64,000 nt of DNA from GCA-2686265 sp036010965. GTDB lineage: Bacteria > Planctomycetota > UBA1135 > GCA-002686595. Of the stretch, positions 16,877 through 26,801 are shown piece after piece. The position numbers and the translations under genes were made by a program. The notes under the pieces are model-generated. The model worked only from the letters and a program-made list of their open reading frames with translations, was not told where the DNA came from and did not search any database. Numbering within the stretch: the first letter of the stretch is position 1; the number at the start of each line of letters is the position of its first letter. The stretch covers positions 62,001-126,000 of the forward strand of contig DASCMO010000105.1 of assembly GCA_036010965.1 (NCBI GenBank), written 5' to 3'.

Positions 16877-18103
16877 ATGACCGAATCCCAAGGGAAAACC
16901 ACCGATCCGCCGGCCGCGGGCGCAATGATCCCGGACGCCGCGCGCACGCTTCCCAGCGGCGAGCGCGAGTTCATGATGGACGTGCGGACGACGGACCTCG
17001 AGATCAACATGGGGCCGCAGCACCCCGCAACCCACGGGGTGATGCGGATCCTGATTCGCACCGACGGCGAGCTCATCACCGGCGCCCAGCCGCACCTGGG
17101 GTACCTGCACCGCTGCGCCGAGAAGATTGGCGAGAACGTCGAGTGGCTGCAGTATCTGCCGTACACCGACCGCTACGACTACCTGGCGGCGATGAACAAC
17201 AACCTCGGGTACAGCATGGCCGTCGAGGCGCTGCTGCCCGAGGAGATCCCGCGCCGCGCGCAGATGATCCGGACCATCTGCGCCGAACTGAACCGGATCG
17301 GCTCGCACCTGGTCGCGTTCGGCACCTACGGCCTCGACCTGGGCGCCATCACGCCCTTCCTCTACGCGTTTCGCGAGCGCGAGTGGATGATGGCGCTGTT
17401 CGAGAAGATATGCGGCGCACGCCTGACCTACAGCTACATCCGCATCGGCGGCGTCTTCAACGACTCGCCCCCGGGGTGGCTGCAGGAGGTCGAGCACTTC
17501 TGTGACGTCTTCGAGGAGAAGCACAAGGAGTACGTTGACCTCTTGATGATGAACCACATCTTCGTCAAGCGGACCGGGCATATCGGCGTGATCCCAGCCG
17601 AGATGGCGCTCGATTTCGGCATCACGGGCCCGATGCTGCGCGCCTCGGGCGTCGACTTCGACCTGCGTCGGGACAGGCCGTACATGCTCTATGGCGAGCT
17701 CTTCGGCGCCGGCGCCTTCGATGTCGTCATGGGGTCGGGGGAGAAGGGCACGCTGGGCGATTGCTGGGATCGCTTCTACGTGCGGGTGATGGAGATGGTC
17801 GAGTCGATCAAGATCGTTCGCTGGTGCCTGGGGAGCATCGAAGCCGGGCCGGTCATCGCCGATGTGCCGAAGGTCCTGAAGGTCCCTACGGGCGAGGCCT
17901 ACGTCGGCATCGAGAACCCGCGCGGGGAGCTGGGGCACTACGTCCTGTCAGACGGAGGGAAAATAGCCCGCCGAGTGCGCGTGCGCGGCCCGTCGTTCTG
18001 CAACCTCGCCGTGCTGGAGGCGATCATGCCGGGCACTCTGCTCGCGGACGCCGTCGCGATCATCGGATCCACGGACGTCGTCATCGGAGAAACGGATCGC
18101 TGA
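16877..18103 (+). CDS. nuoD: NADH-quinone oxidoreductase subunit D
   Basis: 49-kDa subunit, forming the quinone-binding cavity with NuoB. The N-terminal signature 'GPQHPATHG' (46-54) is present, as are 'PHLGYLHRCAEKIGE', 'RYDYLAAMNNN', and the C-terminal 'PRGELGHYVLSDG' and 'IIGSTDVVIGETDR'. The first 35 residues are a variable extension; an internal ATG at codon 33 or 34 could also serve. It is 408 aa, normal. Spacing is 12 bp to nuoC and 4 bp to nuoH. Confidence 0.96.
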   Translation: MTESQGKTTDPPAAGAMIPDAARTLPSGEREFMMDVRTTDLEINMGPQHPATHGVMRILIRTDGELITGAQPHLGYLHRCAEKIGENVEWLQYLPYTDRYDYLAAMNNNLGYSMAVEALLPEEIPRRAQMIRTICAELNRIGSHLVAFGTYGLDLGAITPFLYAFREREWMMALFEKICGARLTYSYIRIGGVFNDSPPGWLQEVEHFCDVFEEKHKEYVDLLMMNHIFVKRTGHIGVIPAEMALDFGITGPMLRASGVDFDLRRDRPYMLYGELFGAGAFDVVMGSGEKGTLGDCWDRFYVRVMEMVESIKIVRWCLGSIEAGPVIADVPKVLKVPTGEAYVGIENPRGELGHYVLSDGGKIARRVRVRGPSFCNLAVLEAIMPGTLLADAVAIIGSTDVVIGETDR

Positions 18104-18107
18104 GGGA

Positions 18108-19247
18108 ATGGAGCACGGCAACCTCGTACACGAGCTGCTCAGCGGCGTGGCCCCTGAAGCGGTCCCGGGCTGGGCGACGACCCTGGTGACCGCCGTGATC
18201 GGCGTCTCGCTGTTGATCGGCGTGGTCTCAGTCCTGGCGATGTTCTCGGTCTGGCTCGAGCGCAAGGTCTCGGGCCACATCCAGTGCCGCTACGGACCGA
18301 TGTACGTGGGGGGCTGGCACGGCTGGGCGCAATCCATCGCCGACGGCGTGAAGCTGTTGATGAAGGAGGACATGATCCCCCTGGGCGCGGACCGCGTGCT
18401 GTTCGTGCTCGCGCCGGCGCTGGTGCTCGGCAGCATCTTCGGCGCCATGGCCGCCATGCCCCTGGCGCCGGGCTTCTTCTTCGCCGACATCAACCTCGGT
18501 GTGTTCTTCATCCTCGGCATGTCGGCCCTGACGACCATCGGTGTGATCATGTCTGGCTGGGCGTCCAACTCGAAGTGGTCGCTCTACGGTGCCATGCGCG
18601 AGGCGGCGCAGGTCGTCGCCTATGAGATCCCCCTGGGCATCTCGCTGCTCGCGCCGCTGATGGTCGCTGGTACCTTCAACCTGCTCGAGGCCAGCGAGGC
18701 GCAGAGCGGGTGGTTCGGGATGAAGTGGTTCGTCTTCCAGAACCCGTTCCTGATCCCGGCCGCGGTGCTGTTCTTCATCGCCGCTCTGGCGGAGACCAAG
18801 CGCGCGCCCTTCGATCTGCCCGAGGCCGAGTCCGAGCTCGTCGCCGGGTTTATGACGGAGTACTCAGGCATCCGCTGGTCCTTCTTCTTCATGGAGGAGT
18901 ACGCGGCGATGTTTTTGATGTCACTCGTGGGCGCGGTCTTCTTCTTCGGCGGATTCGAGAGCCCCTTCACGAGCCTCGCCCAGTGGGCGTTCGTCGCGGA
19001 GAGCGACGCGGAGGGCGTGGTGACCCGCGCGGCCGGCCTCTTCGACCTGCCGCTGCTCTACCACACGACGGCGGGCACCGTGCTGGCTGCCAAGGCGCTG
19101 TTCGGCGTGTTCCTGATGATGTGGGTGCGCTGGACCTTGCCCCGCGTGCGCATCGATCAGGTCATGACGATGGGATACAAGTACCTGACACCGCTGGCCT
19201 TGGTGGTCGTGCTCGGTGCGGGCGTCTGGGAGTTGATCCTCAGCTGA
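18108..19247 (+). CDS. nuoH: NADH-quinone oxidoreductase subunit H
   Basis: Membrane subunit at the junction with the peripheral arm, containing the quinone entry chamber. Conserved parts: 'SVWLERKVSGHIQCRYGPMYVG', 'LFVLAPALVLGS', 'REAAQVVAYEIPLG' and the long loop 'AETKRAPFDLPEAESELVAGF'. A non-conserved stretch of about 30 residues (near 'WAFVAESDAEGVVTRAAG') before the last helices makes it longer (379 aa) than the usual 330-350. Eight or so membrane helices. Confidence 0.95.
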   Translation: MEHGNLVHELLSGVAPEAVPGWATTLVTAVIGVSLLIGVVSVLAMFSVWLERKVSGHIQCRYGPMYVGGWHGWAQSIADGVKLLMKEDMIPLGADRVLFVLAPALVLGSIFGAMAAMPLAPGFFFADINLGVFFILGMSALTTIGVIMSGWASNSKWSLYGAMREAAQVVAYEIPLGISLLAPLMVAGTFNLLEASEAQSGWFGMKWFVFQNPFLIPAAVLFFIAALAETKRAPFDLPEAESELVAGFMTEYSGIRWSFFFMEEYAAMFLMSLVGAVFFFGGFESPFTSLAQWAFVAESDAEGVVTRAAGLFDLPLLYHTTAGTVLAAKALFGVFLMMWVRWTLPRVRIDQVMTMGYKYLTPLALVVVLGAGVWELILS

Positions 19248-19264
19248 TCGGAGCGGTACAGACC

Positions 19265-19828
19265 ATGCGAGCATCGACCACATTTCAAGAGTACCTGGCC
19301 AACATCTGGGACGGGTTGCGGACGACGGTTGTCGGTATGCGGATCACGGGGCGTTACCTGCTCCAGAAGCCCATCACGGTCCAGTATCCCGACGAGCGCC
19401 TGCCGATTCCCGACCGCTATCGCGGCATCCACTACCTCGAGCAGGAGAAGTGCATCAACTGCCTCGCCTGCGCGCGGGCGTGTCCGATCGACTGCATCGG
19501 GATGGACGCCATCCGTCATGGCAAGGAGCTGGAGTGGGTCTCGTTCACCCTCGACTACCAGAAGTGCATGTTCTGCGAGCTGTGCGTGTACCCCTGCCCC
19601 AAGGATTGCATCCATATGGGCACGGAGTTCGCGTACGTCAGCTATGACCGCAGTGAGTTCGTGCACGACCTGCTCTCCTACAAGGGCATGGCTCCCGATG
19701 CGAAAGTGCGCATGAGGGAGGCGAAGGAGAAGAAGGCCCAGAAGGCGGCTCAGAAGGAGGCCGCCGCACAGTCAGAGGCGGGCGCTGCGCAAGACGCCGC
19801 TGGCGAAGGGGATGGCGATGCCGGTTGA
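19265..19828 (+). CDS. nuoI: NADH-quinone oxidoreductase subunit I
   Basis: Carries two 4Fe-4S clusters (N6a, N6b). The ligands are Cys63, 66, 69, 73 ('CINCLACARACP') and Cys101, 104, 107, 111 ('CMFCELCVYPCP'). ATG 19265 gives the normal N-terminus; the frame upstream lies inside nuoH. The last 40 residues form an unusual Lys/Ala/Glu-rich tail ('KEKKAQKAAQKEAAAQ...') ending in an acidic stretch, not part of the ferredoxin fold. It overlaps nuoJ by 17 bp. Confidence 0.95.
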   Translation: MRASTTFQEYLANIWDGLRTTVVGMRITGRYLLQKPITVQYPDERLPIPDRYRGIHYLEQEKCINCLACARACPIDCIGMDAIRHGKELEWVSFTLDYQKCMFCELCVYPCPKDCIHMGTEFAYVSYDRSEFVHDLLSYKGMAPDAKVRMREAKEKKAQKAAQKEAAAQSEAGAAQDAAGEGDGDAG

Positions 19829-20435
19829 ACGAGCGTTCTACGTTGTCCTCTGCCTGGCCATGCTCGCGGGCATGGGCTGGGGCCTGAGCACGGGCGGCGT
19901 GCACGGCCTGGTCTTCGGCGGTTGCGCGGCCATGACCCTGGGAGGCGGGCTGGTCTGCATCTGGGAGCGCTCGGTCGTGCGCAGCGCGTTCGCTCTCCTG
20001 GCCACCTTCGGCGGCGTCGCCGGCCTGTTTCTGCTCCTGGGCGCCGACTTCCTGGCCATGGCCCAGATCCTGATCTACGTGGGCGGAATCCTGGCCCTGA
20101 TCCTGTTCGGTGTGATGTTGAGCCCGCCCGACATGAACGAGCGCAAGCTCTCGCGCATCGGTCTGGGGTTGTTGGGCGTGGGCGGCGCCTTCGCCTGGGT
20201 GGGAGCCAAGGTGGCGGCCACGGTCAGTTGGGGGAGCTCCGCCTTGCCGCCGCCGGCCGCTACCCAATCCCATGCGCGGGAGATCGGCGTGGCCTTCCTC
20301 GCGGCCGATCAATATGTCGTGGCCTTCGAACTCGCCGCGGTTGTCCTGACCGTGGCGCTCGTCGCGGCGGTCTACATCGCGCGCCGCAAGATAGCTGACT
20401 TCGAGGACCCCGCCGAATCGAGAGGGAACGCCTGA
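19812..20435 (+). CDS. nuoJ: NADH-quinone oxidoreductase subunit J
   Basis: Five-helix membrane subunit. The conserved segment 'SVVRSAFALLATFGGVAGLFLLLGADFLAMAQILIYVGGILALILFGVML' includes the pi-bulge helix 3 used in coupling. The C-terminal half, with a Pro/Ala-rich loop and the helix 'FELAAVVLTVALVAAVYIAR', is typical. It starts within nuoI and ends in a 1-bp overlap (TGATG) with nuoK. Confidence 0.92.
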   Translation: MAMPVERAFYVVLCLAMLAGMGWGLSTGGVHGLVFGGCAAMTLGGGLVCIWERSVVRSAFALLATFGGVAGLFLLLGADFLAMAQILIYVGGILALILFGVMLSPPDMNERKLSRIGLGLLGVGGAFAWVGAKVAATVSWGSSALPPPAATQSHAREIGVAFLAADQYVVAFELAAVVLTVALVAAVYIARRKIADFEDPAESRGNA

Positions 20436-20737
20436 TGGGTATCGGGGCCTACGTCGCCGTTTCCGCCGGACTCTTCGCTCTCGGCGTGGTCTGCATCATC
20501 GCGCGCCGCAACATCCTCTACGTGTTGATGGGGATCGAGATGATCCTCAATGCGGCGAACATCAACTTCGTGGCCTTCAATCGCTTCGGCGGAGACGGCC
20601 TTGACGGGCGTATGTTCGCGATCTTCACGATCATCCTCGCCGCCGCGGAAGCTGCGGTGGCCCTCGCCATCGTGCTGAACGTGTTCCACCTCTTCGACTC
20701 GATCAGGCCGAGCGATGCCGATCTGCTGAGGGAGTAG
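20435..20737 (+). CDS. nuoK: NADH-quinone oxidoreductase subunit K
   Basis: Small 100-residue, three-helix subunit homologous to MrpC. It has the conserved Glu of helix 2 in 'YVLMGIEMILNAANINFVAF', the second Glu in 'AAAEAAVALAIVLNVFH', and the glycine-rich start 'GAYVAVSAGLFALG'. These glutamates belong to the proton path. Start overlaps the nuoJ stop. Confidence 0.95.
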   Translation: MGIGAYVAVSAGLFALGVVCIIARRNILYVLMGIEMILNAANINFVAFNRFGGDGLDGRMFAIFTIILAAAEAAVALAIVLNVFHLFDSIRPSDADLLRE

Positions 20738-20751
20738 GAAGAGACCTCGAG

Positions 20752-22986
20752 ATGGATTTCCTTCACTTCGACCCCGAGACGGACTTCAAGCTGCTGCTCG
20801 CGGTGCCGCTGATCCCGCTCATCGGGTACGTGGTCCAGGTCTTCTTCGGCCGCTTCCTGCCGCGTAAGGGGGACTGGCTGGTGACCGGTGGCCTGGGCGC
20901 CACCATGGTGATCGCGGTCTTCATGCTGGCCAAGGTCCTCTACACGACCTCCAGCGGGCACGGCGGCGAGGGATTCTTCCACCACTCCTCGGAAGCGGGG
21001 ATGAGCTGGGCCTGGCTCTACCAGACGGGCAAGGCGGCAAGTTCGGACCTGAACCTGGAGGTGGGCATCCTCTACGACGGCCTGGGCGCGGCCATGCTGG
21101 CGGTCGTGGCCGTCGTGAGCTTCTTCGTGCACCTCTACTCGATCGGGTACATGAAGGGGGATCGGCGCTACCACCTCTTCTTTGCCAACATCAGCCTCTT
21201 CTCGGTCGCGATGCTGGGGCTGGTGCTGGCCGACAGCCTGCTCGTGCTGTTCGTCTTCTGGGAGATCATGGGCCTGATGAGCTACTTGCTGATCGGCCAC
21301 TTCGCCCACGATCCGAGCACGCCCTTCTTCCAGCGCTGGGCGACCTGGGCCTCCAAGAAGGCCTTCCTGACCACGCGCGTCGGGGACTGCTGCTTGCTGA
21401 TCGGGATAATGATGTTCTGGCAGCACTACCACACCTTCGAGTTCGTCGACCTGTGGCGCCTCACGAACGAGGACGTCGCCCGCCACGGCGGCGAGTGGCC
21501 GGCCTGGATGACGATCGCAGGCCTGTTCATCTTCGGCGGCACGGTCGGCAAGAGCGCTCAGTTCCCGCTCCACATCTGGTTGCCCGACGCCATGGCCGGA
21601 CCCACGCCGGTCTCGGCCATGATCCACGCCGCGACCATGGTCGCGGCCGGCGTCTTCCTGCTCGGGCGCACCTTCCCGATCCTCTCGCCGGACGTGCTGG
21701 CGGTCGTGACGGCGACCGGGGCCTTCACGGCGCTCTTCGCGGCCACGATCGGCGTGACGGCCTTTGACCTCAAGGCGGTCCTGGCCTGGTCCACCATCAG
21801 CCAGCTGGGGTTCATGGTGGCCGCCATCGGGACGGGCGGCATCGGTCTGGTCGCGGGGCTGTTCCACATGGTCACGCACGCCTTCTTCAAGTCGTGCCTG
21901 TTCCTCTCGGCGGGCTCGGTCATCCACGGCTGCCATCACGAGCAGGACATGCGGAAGATGGGCGGTTTGCGAAAATGCATGCCGTTGACCTTCGCGGCGA
22001 TGGGCATCTCGACCCTGGCGATCGCCGGAATCCCGCTCTTCAGCGGCTTCTACTCGAAGGACAAGATCATCCAGGCGGCTTTCGCCAAGACGAGCCTCGA
22101 GTTCTCCGGCGCCCAGGTTTTCGCGGCGTTCGCCCTGCCCATCGCGGCGGCGCTGACCGCCTTCTACATGTTCCGCATGATGTTCATGACCTTCGGCGGG
22201 ACCTACCGCGGTGTGATCGCGGAGGGCCACGGTCACGATGAGCACGACGACCACGAGCTCGTGCACGCCGCCGACGGCGGAATCGCTCCGGGACACCCCG
22301 GCCCCATGCCGGTGGAGTCACCCTGGCCGATGACGGTCTCCTTGCTCTGTCTCGCGACCCTCGGGTTCCTGGGCGGCAAGTTCTGGCTCGCTGATCTGGA
22401 TGTCCTGGCTCACCACGATCCCTGGTTCGTGCGCCTCGTCTCGCCCGAAACGCTCTATCCGGGCGTGGAGTTGATGAACGGCTACGGCCCCGCGATCACC
22501 CACGGAATGATCGAGCACGCAGAGCACGCAGCCCACAACCTGGCGCTGATCGTCTCGCTCCTGGTCGCCGGCCTGGGCATTTTTGGCGCCTGGTTTTTCT
22601 ACGGAGCCCGCAAGGCAAGCCCCGAGCGCGTCGCCAAGGCCCTCGGCGAGGTCTACCGCGCCGTGGCTCGCAAGTACTACGTGGACGAACTGGTCAACGG
22701 GACCGTCATCCGCCTGACGCATCTCTGCGCGACCGTCATGCGCTGGTTCGACGAGCACATCATCGACGGAATCGTGCTCGGCGTAGGCCGACTGAATCGC
22801 GCCCTGGGCTTCCTGCAGGCCTGGTTCGATCGAACCGTCGTCGACGGCCTCGTCAACGGTGCGGGGGCGCTCACCCAGCTCTTCGGCTCGTTCGCGCGCC
22901 TGTTGCAGACTGGCCGCATCCAGCAGTACGTCACCTTCGCGGTCGGCGGCGGGCTTATCGCCGCGGCCTGGCTGATCCTCGCCTGA
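20752..22986 (+). CDS. nuoL: NADH-quinone oxidoreductase subunit L
   Basis: Antiporter-like proton-pumping subunit, 744 aa. Key pieces: 'FVFWEIMGLMSYLLIGHF' (helix 5 Glu), 'GKSAQFPLHIWLPDAMAGPTPVSAMIHAATMVAAGVFLL' (helix 7-8 with Lys and His), 'VTHAFFKSCLFLSAGSVIHG', then a His/Asp-rich cytoplasmic-type loop ('HGHDEHDDHELVHAADGG') in the C-terminal part. The end of the protein carries the long lateral helix and final membrane anchor expected of NuoL. Spaced 14 bp after nuoK. Confidence 0.95.
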   Translation: MDFLHFDPETDFKLLLAVPLIPLIGYVVQVFFGRFLPRKGDWLVTGGLGATMVIAVFMLAKVLYTTSSGHGGEGFFHHSSEAGMSWAWLYQTGKAASSDLNLEVGILYDGLGAAMLAVVAVVSFFVHLYSIGYMKGDRRYHLFFANISLFSVAMLGLVLADSLLVLFVFWEIMGLMSYLLIGHFAHDPSTPFFQRWATWASKKAFLTTRVGDCCLLIGIMMFWQHYHTFEFVDLWRLTNEDVARHGGEWPAWMTIAGLFIFGGTVGKSAQFPLHIWLPDAMAGPTPVSAMIHAATMVAAGVFLLGRTFPILSPDVLAVVTATGAFTALFAATIGVTAFDLKAVLAWSTISQLGFMVAAIGTGGIGLVAGLFHMVTHAFFKSCLFLSAGSVIHGCHHEQDMRKMGGLRKCMPLTFAAMGISTLAIAGIPLFSGFYSKDKIIQAAFAKTSLEFSGAQVFAAFALPIAAALTAFYMFRMMFMTFGGTYRGVIAEGHGHDEHDDHELVHAADGGIAPGHPGPMPVESPWPMTVSLLCLATLGFLGGKFWLADLDVLAHHDPWFVRLVSPETLYPGVELMNGYGPAITHGMIEHAEHAAHNLALIVSLLVAGLGIFGAWFFYGARKASPERVAKALGEVYRAVARKYYVDELVNGTVIRLTHLCATVMRWFDEHIIDGIVLGVGRLNRALGFLQAWFDRTVVDGLVNGAGALTQLFGSFARLLQTGRIQQYVTFAVGGGLIAAAWLILA

Positions 22987-23028
22987 TCCTCGCCTGAACC
23001 TCTCGGTCCCCCAATCCTCCAGAGCCCG

Positions 23029-24555
<1,527 letters not shown>

Positions 24556-24570
24556 TGGGAGCCTGGAATC

Positions 24571-26076
24571 GTGGGTGACGCTTACCTTGAAGGCCTGAAG
24601 GCCATCGCGCCCGAACTCGTCCTGACGGGAGCCGCGCTCGCGGCCCTCGTGCTCGATCTTGTCACCAAGGGCCGCAACTCGCGCTACGTCGCCTACCTGA
24701 CCCTCGTCGGCCTGGCGCTCACCTCGCTCCTGCTAATCGGGCAGTGGGGCGAGCCGTCGCGGACCGTGCTGGGCATGGTCACCATCGACCAGTTCGGGAA
24801 CTTCTTCAAGCTCTTCACCTGTGCGGCCCTCGCGGCCGTGGTGGTGTTCGTGCTGAACGACCGACGGGAACGGCGGCACGGCATCGGGGAGTACTACTTC
24901 CTGCTGCTCGGCGCCGCCGTCGGGGTCTTCTTCATGGTCAGTACCAACAACCTGCTGTTGCTGATGCTGGGCCTCGAGCTGCTGAGTCTCGCGAGCTACT
25001 CCCTGGCGGGCTTCCACAAGGGCGAGCGCAAGTCGGCCGAGGCGGCGATGAAGTACGTCGTCTTCGGCGGCCTCTCGGCCGGGATCATGCTGTATGGGAT
25101 CAGCCTCCTCTACGGGCTGACGGGCACCATCGATCTGGCGCAGATGGCCTCGGCGGATGGCAGCACCTACCCCGTCGGCCTGGTCGGTCAAATTGAGCTG
25201 AACCCGATCCCCGTGGCCGTCGCCGTGGTGCTGATCCTGGCCGGTTTCGCCTACAAGGTCTCGCTCGTCCCGTTCCACTTCTGGACGCCCGATGTCTACG
25301 AGGGCGCCCCGACGCCCGTCACGACCTTCCTGGCCGTGGGCTCGAAAGCTGCCGGGTTCGGCGCTCTCCTGCGCTTTGTCGGCGTGCTCTTCGTGCGCGA
25401 GGACGTGCAAGACGCCGTACGCGAGTACGGCGAGCGGGTCGGCCTGCTGATCGCTGTCCTGGCGGCGGTCACGATGACCATCGGCAACCTCTCCGCCCTG
25501 CGCCAGAAGAGCCTCAAGCGCATGCTCGCTTACTCATCGATCGCCCACGCGGGCTATGTGATGATCGGCGTCGCGGCGATGACCGCCGGCGGCTTCGAAG
25601 CGGCCATGTACTACCTGGCCGCCTACTACTTCATGAACCTGGGAGCCTTCGGCTTCCTGCTCTACTTCGAGGGCGTCACGGGCAGCGATTCCATCGACGC
25701 CCTGAAAGGGCTCGGCTGGCGTGCGCCGATGGTGTCGATCGCGATGGTCGTCTTCCTGGTCAGCCTGACCGGCCTGCCGCCGACGGTCGGCTTCTACGGC
25801 AAGTACCTGCTCTTCCAGGAGGGCATAGCCGCGAATCTGCTCTGGCTCGTGGTCGTCGCGGGTCTGAACAGCGTGATCAGCCTCTTCTACTACTTCCGCG
25901 TGGTCCGCGCCCTGTTCCTCTCCGAGCCCGCCGAGGGCGAGGTCGCGCCCCAGCCCCTGTTCGTCGGCCTGCTGGCCGCGCTCGGCGTGGCGACGGTGTT
26001 CTTCGCCCTCTACACCGCACCCCTGGTGGACTGGGCGAAGCGCAGCATGGACATCCTGTCAGCCGCGAGCGGCTGA
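24571..26076 (+). CDS. nuoN: NADH-quinone oxidoreductase subunit N
   Basis: Third antiporter-like subunit, 501 aa. It shows 'LLMLGLELLSLASYSLAGF' (helix 5 Glu), 'FAYKVSLVPFHFWTPDVYEGAPTPVTTFLAVGSKAAGFG' (NuoN signature) and 'YSSIAHAGYVMIG'. The start is GTG at 24571. It is the last gene of the operon; the next gene is on the other strand. Confidence 0.96.
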   Translation: MGDAYLEGLKAIAPELVLTGAALAALVLDLVTKGRNSRYVAYLTLVGLALTSLLLIGQWGEPSRTVLGMVTIDQFGNFFKLFTCAALAAVVVFVLNDRRERRHGIGEYYFLLLGAAVGVFFMVSTNNLLLLMLGLELLSLASYSLAGFHKGERKSAEAAMKYVVFGGLSAGIMLYGISLLYGLTGTIDLAQMASADGSTYPVGLVGQIELNPIPVAVAVVLILAGFAYKVSLVPFHFWTPDVYEGAPTPVTTFLAVGSKAAGFGALLRFVGVLFVREDVQDAVREYGERVGLLIAVLAAVTMTIGNLSALRQKSLKRMLAYSSIAHAGYVMIGVAAMTAGGFEAAMYYLAAYYFMNLGAFGFLLYFEGVTGSDSIDALKGLGWRAPMVSIAMVVFLVSLTGLPPTVGFYGKYLLFQEGIAANLLWLVVVAGLNSVISLFYYFRVVRALFLSEPAEGEVAPQPLFVGLLAALGVATVFFALYTAPLVDWAKRSMDILSAASG

Positions 26077-26108
26077 GGAGGCGTTCGGGGAGGTCGCCCT
26101 CGCGGCGC

Positions 26109-26801
26109 TCAGTCGGGCTTCTTGGCGTGCAGGTACAGGCTGCCCGTTTCCTGGAAGGCGGCGTAGCTCTCCCAGTCGGGGAAGCAGGAGCTGGGCTTGA
26201 AGTCCGCCTCCACACCGGCCCCGCGCCGATCGAGCACGCGCTCGGTGCGGACGGGGTCGAAGCCCGCGCCTTCGAACAGGGCGCCCCAGCTCTCAGCCGA
26301 CAGGACGGCCATCTCGAGCCCCAGGGCCGCAGACCAGCCCGCGGTTCCCGGCCGCCCCTCGACCAGGTCCACGATGATCTCGGCCGTCCCGCCGGGCTTG
26401 AGGACCCGGAACGCCTCTGTGACCGCCTGCTCCAGGTCGGCGGCGTAGTAGAGCGCCTCGATCGAGAACACGAGGTCGAAGCGGGCGTCGGGGAAGTCGA
26501 GGGCCTCGAAGGTGCCGGTCTCGTAGCGAGCGCGGATGCGCAGGCTCGACAGCTCCTCGGCCCGCGCCACCATCTCCGCACTGGCGTCGAGGCCGACGGC
26601 GCCGACTCCCGGCGCTGACTCGGCCAGCAGGCGTGTGGCCCAGCCGAGCCCGCAGCCGAGGTCGAGGATCTGGAATCCCGGCCGGATGAGGAGGCCTTCG
26701 ATGACCTGGGCGGCCACGTCTCCGTGGGATCCCTCCATGGCGTCCGCGCGGCCTGAGCGGGCCCATTCGTTAAAAGTGCGCGTGGTGGTTTCGATGCTCA
26801 T
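26109..26801 (-). CDS. Class I SAM-dependent methyltransferase
   Basis: Rossmann-fold methyltransferase of 230 residues. Motif I is 'ILDLGCGLGWATRLLAE' (about 44-60), motif II 'VGLDASAEMVARA', motif III 'FDLVFSIEALYYAADLEQAVTEAFRVLKPGG'. The family is of the UbiE/Methyltransf_11 type; the substrate is not evident. It overlaps the upstream glycosyltransferase by ATGA, so it may modify the same glycan or lipid product. Confidence 0.87.
   Translation of the reverse strand: MSIETTTRTFNEWARSGRADAMEGSHGDVAAQVIEGLLIRPGFQILDLGCGLGWATRLLAESAPGVGAVGLDASAEMVARAEELSSLRIRARYETGTFEALDFPDARFDLVFSIEALYYAADLEQAVTEAFRVLKPGGTAEIIVDLVEGRPGTAGWSAALGLEMAVLSAESWGALFEGAGFDPVRTERVLDRRGAGVEADFKPSSCFPDWESYAAFQETGSLYLHAKKPD

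Noticed and set aside
15824..17938. Very long open frame antisense to nuoB-nuoD (and similar ones antisense to nuoL, nuoM, pckA and recD2)
   Set aside because: They lie exactly opposite well-conserved genes and encode His/Arg/Asp-rich low-complexity sequence; they are GC-bias shadows.
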